DNA of 5,695 nt from Actinomycetes bacterium (lineage in GTDB: Bacteria > Actinomycetota > Acidimicrobiia > Acidimicrobiales > UBA8190): NCBI GenBank assembly GCA_021798135.1, contig JAJZYI010000220.1, positions 1 to 5,695 on the forward strand. Reading direction: 5' to 3'. Positions 1-5,695 of this stretch are shown one piece after another. Below the pieces are notes generated by a model. The model had not been told where the DNA came from. It did not search any database and saw nothing but the letters and a program-made list of their open reading frames with translations. Each line of letters starts with the position of its first letter. Position 1 is the first letter of the stretch. Made by a program: the position numbers and the translations under genes.

Positions 1-1131
1 GCCGGCGCGGCCGCCATCGACGCCGGGCTGGCCGCCGAGACCGCCCGCGACGGGCGGCTGGCCCAGCGCACCGCCGCCGACCTGGCCGCCGCCGGCCGCG
101 CCGCCGTCGCCGTGCAGCGCGCCAACGTCGCGCTGACTGCAGCCACACAGCGTCTCGGTGTGGCCGAGCTGGTGGAAGCGGTGGAGGCGGCCAAAGAGCG
201 CCAGGCCCGCGCTGCCCTCGGGGCCGCCGCCGTCACCCTCTACATGGACATGGGTTCGGCGGGCGACGCCGTCCCCACTGCCGACCAGCCCTTCGCCGAG
301 CCGACCGGCCGCCAGCTGGCCGACGCCACCTTGGCCCACCTGGCCGTGGCCCAGCTGCAGCGGCGCTTCCACCGCTACCAGCGGGTGGTCAGGCGCTGGC
401 CGGCTCACCGGGCCGTGCTGATCTCCGCCGTGCACCGGGCGGCGGCCGCCCTCGGCGCGGCACGGCACGCCGTCGGTGCCGTCCGGAGCCGTCTGGTCGC
501 CGACGCCCACGCCATCCACGCCGCCGGCCCGGATCCGGCCGACCTGCGGGCGGCCATGGTCTGGCCCGGCACCGACGTCCCCACGGTGGCCATGGAGGCC
601 TACCGAGCCGCCGCCGCCCTGGCCGACCAGCGCACGCCGTCGTGCGGCATCCAGTGGTACGACCTGGCCGGCATCGCCCAGGTCGAGTCGAACCAGGGCC
701 GCCACGGCGCCACCGCCATCGCCGCCTCGGGCGAGACCGCTCCGCCGATCCTCGGACCGCCGCTCGACGGCCAGGCCCACACCGCCGACATCCCGGCCAT
801 CGCCACCAGCTACGCCGACGGGGGCGGCCCGTATCAACGGGCTGTCGGCCCGCTGCAGTTCCTGCCCGGGACCTGGAACGCCCTCGGTGCCTCCGTGGGG
901 ATGGCGCCCGGCGATCCGAACAACCTGTGGGACGCCGCCGTCGGCGCCGCGCTGTATCTGTGCCGGGCGGGGTCGTTCGCCACCGGACCCAACGTGGCCG
1001 CTCTCTACAGCTACAACCAGTCGGCCTCCTACGTGGCCGAGGTCGCCGCCCTCGAGCAGGCCTTCGCCGCCGTGGCGGTGGCGGGTCCGCCACCGCCGCT
1101 GCCGGCGCAGCTGGCCGCCGCCGGCGGCTGA
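1..1131 (+). CDS. Lytic murein transglycosylase-like protein, 5' end outside window
   Basis: Probable peptidoglycan lytic transglycosylase, cleaving the MurNAc-GlcNAc bond of the cell wall outside the membrane. The frame is open from base 1, so 376 residues are visible and the true start lies upstream; the GTG at 112 is only an internal candidate. Visible residues 1 to about 170 are Ala/Arg/Glu-rich and helical, probably coiled coil. The catalytic domain follows at about 193-360. VPTVAMEAYRAAA leads into GIQWYDLAGIAQVES, whose Glu (visible residue 229, codon 685-687) fits the catalytic acid. GPLQFLPGTW (283-292) and SYNQS (337-341) match the MltB/SLT-type core seen in actinobacteria. A short Pro-rich tail ends at TGA 1129-1131. 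Any signal peptide would lie off the window. The gene converges with padR across a 56-nt gap. The family call is strong; the exact subfamily and the role of the helical part are inferred. Confidence 0.85.
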   Translation, partial: AGAAAIDAGLAAETARDGRLAQRTAADLAAAGRAAVAVQRANVALTAATQRLGVAELVEAVEAAKERQARAALGAAAVTLYMDMGSAGDAVPTADQPFAEPTGRQLADATLAHLAVAQLQRRFHRYQRVVRRWPAHRAVLISAVHRAAAALGAARHAVGAVRSRLVADAHAIHAAGPDPADLRAAMVWPGTDVPTVAMEAYRAAAALADQRTPSCGIQWYDLAGIAQVESNQGRHGATAIAASGETAPPILGPPLDGQAHTADIPAIATSYADGGGPYQRAVGPLQFLPGTWNALGASVGMAPGDPNNLWDAAVGAALYLCRAGSFATGPNVAALYSYNQSASYVAEVAALEQAFAAVAVAGPPPPLPAQLAAAGG

Positions 1132-1187
1132 CAACCGTTCGGGCTGACAACCGTTCGGGCTGACCACCGCTCGGGCTGCCACCTCGG
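1126..1187. repeat. 16-bp tandem repeat in the convergent junction
   Basis: Two identical copies of GGCTGACAACCGTTCG (1126-1141 and 1142-1157) are followed by a copy with two changes (1158-1173) and a decayed fourth (from 1174). The transglycosylase stop codon lies inside the first copy. Because 16 is not a multiple of three, the TGA in each copy falls in a different forward frame (1129, 1145 and 1161). The repeat stops right at the padR stop codon (1188-1190, reverse strand). I found no convincing hairpin plus T-tract terminator here. Confidence 0.8.
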
Positions 1188-1856
1188 CTACGGCTGCGGC
1201 CGGTCGGCGGCCGGGTCGCCGGCCAGGACCCGGTAAAGGCGCTGGCGGGCGTCGGTGATCACCGCGCCTGCCGTCGCGACCTGCTCGTCGTCACCCACCG
1301 CGGTGACCTGGCGGACCGCCATCAGCAACGACCGCAGGGCGTCACGCAGCTCGGCATGGCCGGCCGAAACCTCGGCCGGCCATGGGCCCCGGCCGATCCG
1401 TTCCGACGCCTCGGTGGCGGCGGCCCGGCCCGTGTCGGTCAGGTCGAAGACCCGCTTGCCACCCTCGTCGCGGCCGGCGATCGAGCCCTCCTCCTCGAGC
1501 AGCTGCAGCGTCGGGTAGACCGATCCGGCGCTCGGGCGCCACAGACCGCCGGCGCGGGCCTCGAGGCGGCCGATGAGCTCGTAGCCGTGGGCTGGCCCGT
1601 CGAGCAGGGCGATGAGCAAGGCCCAGCGGACGTCGCCGCGGCGGGCCCGGCGCCCACCGGCCCACGGCGGCGGCCCGCCGTGCCAGTGCCCGTGGCGGAA
1701 CCCGGGAGGAAAGCCCCCGCCCGCCTCGAACCCGCCGCCGGCTCCGACCGGCGGTCCGAAGCCCCCGAACTTGGCGGCCCGGCCGGCTCCCCGCCGTCTT
1801 CCGGGACCTCCCCGCCCGCCGAACGGCTCCGCCTGCGATGCGAACACGTCGCCCAT
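1188..1856 (-). CDS. PadR-family transcriptional regulator
   Basis: A cytoplasmic DNA-binding protein of 222 residues, probably a repressor that acts as a dimer. The winged helix-turn-helix spans about 72-150: RRGDVRWALLIALLDGPAHGYELI, then a segment with GSVYPTLQLLEEEGSI, then a wing with GGKRVFDLTDTGRA. These are hallmark PadR signatures. The C-terminal helix (about 163-212) should form the dimer interface. Residues 10-66 are a Gly/Phe/Pro/His-rich tail, common in actinobacterial PadR proteins and probably disordered. The ATG at 1856 is chosen over an in-frame upstream start at 2018. A GAGGAG ribosome-binding site sits 7 nt before it, and the longer form would run through the operator and into the upstream gene. 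PadR proteins usually repress their own gene and a neighbouring transporter or membrane gene; here the partner is probably the DUF1707 gene. The inducer cannot be read from the sequence. Confidence 0.92.
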   Translation of the reverse strand: MGDVFASQAEPFGGRGGPGRRRGAGRAAKFGGFGPPVGAGGGFEAGGGFPPGFRHGHWHGGPPPWAGGRRARRGDVRWALLIALLDGPAHGYELIGRLEARAGGLWRPSAGSVYPTLQLLEEEGSIAGRDEGGKRVFDLTDTGRAAATEASERIGRGPWPAEVSAGHAELRDALRSLLMAVRQVTAVGDDEQVATAGAVITDARQRLYRVLAGDPAADRPQP

Positions 1857-1863
1857 GGGTGCG

Positions 1864-1869
1864 CTCCTC
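1864..1869 (-). promoter_or_regulatory. Ribosome-binding site of padR
   Basis: GAGGAG on the reverse strand, 7 nt upstream of the ATG at 1856. It fixes the padR start and argues against the longer in-frame extension. Confidence 0.85.
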
Positions 1870-1878
1870 TCATCCTTA

Positions 1879-1910
1879 CGATATATCGCCATACTATCGG
1901 CGATATATCG
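1879..1910. promoter_or_regulatory. Probable PadR operator: 12-bp perfect inverted repeat in an AT island
   Basis: The arms CGATATATCGCC (1879-1890) and GGCGATATATCG (1899-1910) are perfect inverted repeats separated by 8 bp. Each arm contains CGATATATCG, itself a perfect 10-bp palindrome. The two copies start 22 bp apart, about two helical turns. A degenerate third copy, CGATGTGTCG (8/10), abuts at 1911-1920. This is the only clearly AT-rich stretch of the window. It lies 22 bp upstream of the padR ATG and overlaps the predicted promoter, as expected for an autorepressor site. PadR operators are generally palindromes of this kind. Assigning this one to the neighbouring PadR is inference. As RNA it could also fold into a 12-bp hairpin with an 8-nt loop. 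Confidence 0.8.
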
Positions 1911-1921
1911 CGATGTGTCGG
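1893..1921 (-). promoter_or_regulatory. Candidate padR promoter overlapping the operator
   Basis: On the reverse strand, CCGACA (1921-1916; 4/6 to the -35 consensus) is separated by 17 bp from GATAGT (1898-1893; 4/6 to the -10 consensus). Transcription would begin near 1886 and give a leader of roughly 30 nt ending in the GAGGAG site. The -10 sits exactly between the two operator arms, so a bound repressor would block polymerase. Matches are moderate, but position and spacing fit well. Confidence 0.5.
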
Positions 1922-1983
1922 TTGGAGGCTGCGCAGCGAGGATGGTGCCGAACAGGTCGCGGCCAGCGCCCGGCGTGTGGCTC

Positions 1984-2946
1984 TCAGCGGGTGGCGCCGG
2001 CGCCGGGCCGGAGCTCACGCAGCCCGTCGAGGACGAGGTCCAGCTCGCCGGCGGCGCTGGCCGCGGCGAGCTGCTCCAGCCGCTGGTGGTGCTCTTCGAC
2101 CGTCAGCCGGCCGTCGACCAGGGCGTCGGCCAGCACCTGCTCGGCTCGGCGCCGGTCGTCGACGGTGACCAGCCTGCCCAGGGACTGCTGCAGGGTGTCG
2201 ACGTCGCCGACGGTGGCGACCCGCTCGATCCGGCGGTGCAGGGTGGTCCGCAGGTCGCTCTGCCAGTCGCCGAGGCGGGTGTCGACCCAGGTGTGGAGGG
2301 CGGAGACCTGGGCCGGGGTGGCGCCGCGGTCGAGGTGGGCCAAGGCCCGGTCGAGGTCCCCGACGGTGCGGCTCCGGGCGACGGCCGCACCGGCGGTGGC
2401 GACGACGGCCGGCACCAGGGCATCGCCGGCGCCGGCGGCGTCGACCACCGCGGCGGCCCACCGGCGTTGACCGTCGTCGCAGCGCAGCTCCGGCCGCACG
2501 AAGCGTGCCCGCAGCGACACGCCGGCCTTCTCGATCTGCCGGTCGCGGCCGAGACGGGCGACCAGGAGGGGGGCGAGGACGGCGGCGGGAAGGCAGGCCG
2601 GGGTGACCAGCGCCACCGGGCCGCCCACCAGCAGGCTCAGCGCCACGCACCAGAGCGCGACCAGCGCCACGGCGAAGGTGCGCTGGGCGACGCCGCCGTT
2701 CCACGTCATCTGGCGGCGGGCGGCGGCGACGTAGCCGGGGTCGAGCTGCTGCAGCCTGACCAGCCAGGGGGCTGGCCCTCCCGCCAGACGGCGGTGGTCG
2801 GCCCAGCTCGCCACCTGCCACCCCGGTGCGATCCGGCAGGCGGCGAAGGGGGTGTCAGCCTGGGCGGCGGCCGCGCTGGTTGGTAGGGCGCCCGCGCCGG
2901 CGGTGTCGGGGTCGGCGGTGCACCCACCAGAACCAGCATCGTGCAT
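1984..2946 (-). CDS. Membrane protein with C-terminal DUF1707-like domain
   Basis: A 320-residue protein of unknown function. Residues 1-40 are Ala/Gly/Asp-rich and probably disordered. Residues 41-88 are a short basic, soluble stretch. Two hydrophobic segments (about 91-110 and 112-131) form a likely helical hairpin in the membrane. Residues 132-260 look soluble and mostly helical. Residues 262-310 (VDDRRRAEQVLADALVDGRLT, continuing into VEEHHQRLEQL and GELDLVLDGL) resemble the DUF1707/SHOCT-like domain of actinobacteria, though at the C-terminus rather than in its common N-terminal place. The ATG at 2946 is preferred over the GTG at 2976 because GAGGAG lies 6 nt before it. The gene sits 57 nt after the phosphatase gene, and padR follows 127 nt downstream. 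DUF1707 and DUF1700 proteins often neighbour PadR regulators, so an envelope-related function under PadR control is a reasonable inference. The central region matches no family I recognise. Confidence 0.75.
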   Translation of the reverse strand: MHDAGSGGCTADPDTAGAGALPTSAAAAQADTPFAACRIAPGWQVASWADHRRLAGGPAPWLVRLQQLDPGYVAAARRQMTWNGGVAQRTFAVALVALWCVALSLLVGGPVALVTPACLPAAVLAPLLVARLGRDRQIEKAGVSLRARFVRPELRCDDGQRRWAAAVVDAAGAGDALVPAVVATAGAAVARSRTVGDLDRALAHLDRGATPAQVSALHTWVDTRLGDWQSDLRTTLHRRIERVATVGDVDTLQQSLGRLVTVDDRRRAEQVLADALVDGRLTVEEHHQRLEQLAAASAAGELDLVLDGLRELRPGAGATR

Positions 2947-2952
2947 GGTGGC

Positions 2953-2958
2953 CTCCTC
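2953..2958 (-). promoter_or_regulatory. Ribosome-binding site of the DUF1707 gene
   Basis: GAGGAG on the reverse strand, 6 nt upstream of the ATG at 2946. It decides the start in favour of this ATG rather than the GTG ten codons upstream. Confidence 0.8.
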
Positions 2959-3003
2959 GCGGGTTCCCGACGGCACCTCCCCGCACCTGCGCCGACCGAC
3001 GGG

Positions 3004-3708
3004 TCAGGTCAGCGGCTCCGAGGTCATCTCGGAGACGGCTTCGAGATGGGCGGTGTCGTTGAAGCGGCGCAGGATCCACCGGTCGCCGGCCACGACCAGC
3101 TGCGAGATGGAGGCGTTGTCGGCCCCGACGAAGGCGAAGGGCCGGGAGCCGGTGGCCTGGGCCAGCACCTGCCCGATGGTGCCGGCGTGGGTGAACACGG
3201 CGACGTGCTGGTCGGGATGGGCGGCGGCGAGCCGGGCCACGGCGGCGCCCACCCGGGCGGCGAAGGCCTCGGCCGGTTCGGCTCCGGGGATGACGTCGAA
3301 GCGCTCCTGGGCCGCCATCTCCACGGCCACCGGGTCGCCTTCGAGCACCTTCTTGCGGTAGAGGCCGCCTTCCCACGCTCCGAGGAAGACCTCGCGCAGG
3401 TCGGCCTCCACCAGGGCCGACAGGCCCAGCGCCTGCAGGAGCGGCTCGGCGGTCTGGTGGGTGCGCTGGAGGGTGGTGGTGTACACGGCGGAGATGCCGG
3501 CGGAGGCCAACCGGCCGCACACCCGGGCGGCCTGGCGGCGCCCCACCTCCGACAGGGGGGGATCGCCGTGGCCGTCGCGCCGCTCGAAGGGTGAGCCGTC
3601 GACGGCGGCTTCCGACTCGCCGTGGCGGACCAGCAGCAGCTGGGTGGCGCCAGGCGGCGGCGCGAAGCGCAGCTGCCGGTAGGCGGCGGGTCCGGCGGGT
3701 GAGGCCAC
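3004..3708 (-). CDS. Histidine phosphatase (phosphoglycerate mutase-like) family protein
   Basis: A 234-residue cytoplasmic enzyme that should remove phosphate through a phosphohistidine intermediate. The RHG motif is at 28-30 (LLLVRHGESE), with His29 as nucleophile. DGHGDPPLSEVGRRQA (45-60) is the usual substrate-loop region. TTLQRTHQTAEPL supplies the second Arg (82), Glu106 in LREVFLGAWEG is the likely acid, and THAGTIGQVL supplies the second His (174). All catalytic positions are present, so it should be active. The substrate cannot be told: the family includes phosphosugar, cofactor and nucleotide phosphatases. The GTG at 3708 is the only start available before the RHG motif, because three codons upstream is the in-frame TAG of recD. 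I see no good Shine-Dalgarno, which suggests translation coupled to recD termination. The function has no obvious link to RecD. Confidence 0.9.
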   Translation of the reverse strand: MASPAGPAAYRQLRFAPPPGATQLLLVRHGESEAAVDGSPFERRDGHGDPPLSEVGRRQAARVCGRLASAGISAVYTTTLQRTHQTAEPLLQALGLSALVEADLREVFLGAWEGGLYRKKVLEGDPVAVEMAAQERFDVIPGAEPAEAFAARVGAAVARLAAAHPDQHVAVFTHAGTIGQVLAQATGSRPFAFVGADNASISQLVVAGDRWILRRFNDTAHLEAVSEMTSEPLT

Positions 3709-3717
3709 GGCCGCATG

Positions 3718-5695
3718 CTAGGTGTCAGGTCGGTCGTGCTGCACGGGCCGGGCCAGGCGGGGCCGGAGCCCCGAGGCCCGGGCGACGGGCCGTCCGATGG
3801 CGGCGGTGATGCTCTCGGCCGCGCCGACGACGGTCACCGCGCTGCGGGCCCGGGTGATGCCGGTGTAGAGCAGCTCGCGGGTGAGGATCGGCGACGCCGG
3901 GTCCGGCAGGACGACGGCGACGGCGTCGAATTGGGAGCCTTGCGCCTTGTGGATGGTCATGGCGTAGCAGGTCTCCACGTGCGACAGGCGGGTGGGGCTC
4001 AGCGCCACCACCGAGCCGCCCTGTTCGAAGGCGGCGGCCAGCCGCCCTGACCGCTCGGCCACCACGACACCGGTGTCTCCGTTGAACAGGCGCAGGTCGT
4101 AGTCGTTGACGGTGACGAGCAGAGGCTGCCCGGCGTGCCAGCCGCCTCGGCGGTCCCCGCCGACTCCTGCCGCGGCCAGCCACCGCTCGATGTGTTCGGT
4201 CCAGCCGGCGGCGCCGGCCGCCCCGTGGCGGTGGGCGCACAGCACCCGGAAGGTGCCGAGCCCCGCCAGCGCACCCGGCCCGTCCCCGGCGGTGGCCCGG
4301 GCGGCCACCTGCCTCCAGGCGTCGACCGCCTCGGCCCGCACCCCGGCGAGGTCTGCGGAGCCCGCCGTGTCGGCCGGCTGGGGGATCCAGGTCAGCTCGC
4401 CGCCGCCGCCGGCGAGCAGCTCCAAGGCTCGTGGCCCGTTGCCGTCGCGCACCGCGCCTGCCAGCTCGGCGATGGCCCCCCGGAAGCGGTGGATCCGCTG
4501 CAGGACGACGACGCTGGCGGCGATGGCGCTGTCGGGTGCCGTGGCGGTGGGCGATCCGACGATGTCGCCGAGCACGACGCCGGCCTCGACCGAAGCCAGC
4601 TGCTGGGGGTCGCCGAGCAGGATCAGCCGGGCGTCGGGTCGGACGGCGGCCAGGAGACGGTCCATCAGCGACAGCGACAGCATCGACGCCTCGTCGACGA
4701 CGACGACGTCGTGGACCAGCGGGTGGGTCTCGTCGTGGCGGAACCGGGTGCTCGAGTCGGGTCTGGTGCCGAGCAGCCGGTGGAGGGTGGAGGCCGTCCA
4801 GCGGTCGGCGGATCCAGCCAGCGGCGGGTCGACGTCGGCGCCGCGCACCGCCTCTTGCAGCCGAGCCGCCGCCTTGCCGGTGGGGGCGGCCAGCGCCACC
4901 AGCGGTGGGCGGCCGCCGCCGGCCCGGGCCTGGTGTTCGAGGAGGGCGAGGATGCGGGCTACCGTCGTCGTCTTGCCCGTCCCCGGGCCGCCGGCGATCA
5001 CCGCCAGCCGTCGCCGCACCGCCGTCTCGGCGACCCGGCGGGGCAGATCGTCGCCGCCGTCGTCGGTAGGGAAGAGCCGGTCGAGCCCGGCGACCAGCGC
5101 CCCCTCGTCGACGGCGTCGGCCGGCGTGCCGGCCCGCTCGAGCAGGGCGGCGGCCACCCGGCACTCGGCGGCGTGGAGCCGGTCGAGGTAGCACAGGGTG
5201 CCGTGGAGCTGCAGCGGCCGGCCCGCCCCGACCAGCGGGCTGGCGCTGACCGCGGCCAGCCAGGCCTCGGGCGCCGGCCAGGGCAGGCCCGGCACCGCCT
5301 CGCCCTCCTCGGTCCCGGCCGTCTCGGCGATGGTGGCCAGGTCGACGCAGACATGGCCCAGCCGCGGGGCGCGCGCCGCCAGCGCCGCGGCGAGCAGGAC
5401 CACCTCGTCGTCGACGGCGCCGAGGGTCCCGAGCCGTCGGGCGATGTGGACCTCGGCGGCGTCGAGCACCCCGGCCTGGTTGAACCACCGGAGGAGCCCT
5501 TCGGCTCGGTGCGCGAGCCGGGCGTCGTTGGGGTCGGCTGCCGCCCGCGCCGTGCTCGCGGTGTCGCCGGGCGTCGTGCTCGCGGTGTCGCCGGGCGTCG
5601 TGCTCGCGGTGTCGCCGGGCGTCGTGCTCGCGGTGTCGCCGGGCGTCGTGCTCGCGGTGTCGCCGGGCGTCGTGCTCGCGGTGTCGCCGGGCGCC
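3718..5695 (-). CDS. recD: RecD: exodeoxyribonuclease V alpha subunit, N-terminus outside window
   Basis: SF1B 5'-3' DNA helicase subunit of RecBCD, which unwinds and resects double-strand breaks. 658 residues are visible and the start is off the window. Counting from the Val codon at 5469, RecD motifs run in order: N-terminal domain (LGHVCVDLATIAET, SASPLVG, LCYLDRLHAAE); Walker A GGPGTGKTTT (160-169); Ia APTGKAAARL (195-204); TLHRLLG (228-234); Walker B VVVDEASML (256-264); III GDPQQL (286-291); IV QRIHRFR (324-330); NGDTG (463-467); V MTIHKAQGSQFD (504-515); VI LLYTGITRAR (533-542). All are intact. GTG 5469 is not the true start: RAEGLLRWFNQAGVLDAAEVH reads through it and matches the usual RecD N-terminus. 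Further upstream the frame stays open through an octapeptide repeat with no ATG or GTG. recB and recC would be expected further upstream. The C-terminal tail is short. The stop TAG is 9 nt before the phosphatase start, in the same frame. Confidence 0.95.
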   Translation of the reverse strand, partial: APGDTASTTPGDTASTTPGDTASTTPGDTASTTPGDTASTTPGDTASTARAAADPNDARLAHRAEGLLRWFNQAGVLDAAEVHIARRLGTLGAVDDEVVLLAAALAARAPRLGHVCVDLATIAETAGTEEGEAVPGLPWPAPEAWLAAVSASPLVGAGRPLQLHGTLCYLDRLHAAECRVAAALLERAGTPADAVDEGALVAGLDRLFPTDDGGDDLPRRVAETAVRRRLAVIAGGPGTGKTTTVARILALLEHQARAGGGRPPLVALAAPTGKAAARLQEAVRGADVDPPLAGSADRWTASTLHRLLGTRPDSSTRFRHDETHPLVHDVVVVDEASMLSLSLMDRLLAAVRPDARLILLGDPQQLASVEAGVVLGDIVGSPTATAPDSAIAASVVVLQRIHRFRGAIAELAGAVRDGNGPRALELLAGGGGELTWIPQPADTAGSADLAGVRAEAVDAWRQVAARATAGDGPGALAGLGTFRVLCAHRHGAAGAAGWTEHIERWLAAAGVGGDRRGGWHAGQPLLVTVNDYDLRLFNGDTGVVVAERSGRLAAAFEQGGSVVALSPTRLSHVETCYAMTIHKAQGSQFDAVAVVLPDPASPILTRELLYTGITRARSAVTVVGAAESITAAIGRPVARASGLRPRLARPVQHDRPDT
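5551..5694. repeat. 24-bp tandem repeat, six copies, in frame with recD
   Basis: Six contiguous 24-bp units begin at 5551, 5575, 5599, 5623, 5647 and 5671. The first five are identical; the sixth differs only at its last base (5694, C instead of T). Read in the recD frame each unit encodes PGDTASTT, with Ala for Thr at the edge-most position. The codons (CCC GGC GAC ACC GCG AGC ACG ACG) all end in G or C, as in the flanking coding sequence. The array runs to the window edge and may continue. Near-perfect DNA identity points to recent slippage or expansion rather than old, selected divergence. Confidence 0.95.

Noticed and set aside
1198..1224. GGCCGG...CCGGCC inverted repeat as a possible terminator
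   Set aside because: Only a 6-bp stem with a 15-nt loop, inside the padR coding sequence and without a T-tract. Such pairs are expected by chance at this GC content.
1857..2018. In-frame 54-residue N-terminal extension of PadR starting at 2018
   Set aside because: It would run through the AT-rich operator and promoter and overlap the end of the DUF1707 gene. The ATG at 1856 has an excellent ribosome-binding site and gives a normal PadR length.
1612..2886. Long forward-strand open frame of 424 codons opposite padR and the DUF1707 gene
   Set aside because: Gly/Pro/Asp-rich low-complexity translation typical of antisense frames in high-GC DNA. It spans two well-supported reverse genes and has no recognisable domain.
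2947..3003. Possible promoter between the phosphatase and DUF1707 genes
   Set aside because: No AT-rich -10-like element is visible in these 57 nt. Co-transcription from upstream is the simpler reading.
3024..3716. Reverse-strand frame with an ATG at 3716, immediately after the recD stop
   Set aside because: Its translation is a Pro/Ser/Arg-rich shadow of the phosphatase frame, which carries all the catalytic motifs. The ATG is out of frame with them.
3725..5488. 587-codon reverse frame overlapping recD
   Set aside because: Arg/Pro/Gly-rich out-of-frame shadow. The overlapping frame encodes every RecD helicase motif.
5551..5694. CRISPR array
   Set aside because: The units are directly contiguous with no spacers and the period is 24 bp in frame with a coding sequence, so it is a coding tandem repeat.

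Overview
This is a very GC-rich window in which codon third positions are almost always G or C. It looks like a chromosomal segment from a high-GC actinobacterium. The evidence is the protein families: a MltB/SLT-like lytic transglycosylase, an Actinobacteria-type PadR regulator with a Gly/Pro/Phe tail, a membrane protein ending in a DUF1707-like domain, and a RecBCD-type RecD. An acidimicrobial-type lineage is possible, but that is only an impression. Both ends of the window fall inside genes.

Layout: a rightward gene enters from the left edge (1-1131) and encodes a lytic transglycosylase with a long helical N-terminal part. It converges on four leftward genes. In their own direction of transcription these are recD (truncated at the right edge, stop at 3718), a histidine phosphatase (3708-3004), a DUF1707-containing membrane protein (2946-1984) and a PadR-family repressor (1856-1188). 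The phosphatase start lies 9 nt after the recD stop and in the same reading frame. The phosphatase-DUF1707 gap is 57 nt. These three genes are plausibly one transcription unit, with padR at its distal end behind its own promoter. The convergent junction (1132-1187) holds a short 16-bp tandem repeat that places a TGA stop in all three forward frames.

The clearest non-coding signal is an AT-rich island at 1879-1920, just upstream of padR. It contains a perfect 12-bp inverted repeat built from two copies of the self-palindrome CGATATATCG, with a degenerate third copy alongside. A plausible padR promoter overlaps it, so it is most likely the operator of an autoregulated PadR repressor. The second notable signal is at the right edge. 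Six near-identical 24-bp tandem units encode an octapeptide repeat (PGDTASTT) in frame with, and N-terminal to, the conserved start of RecD.

Functionally the window combines cell-wall remodelling (transglycosylase), a probable envelope-related PadR/DUF1707 pair, a general phosphatase and double-strand break processing (RecD). I see no CRISPR array, insertion sequence, tRNA, rRNA or recognisable new defence system. The unusual points are the operator architecture, the RecD tail repeat and the recD-phosphatase junction.
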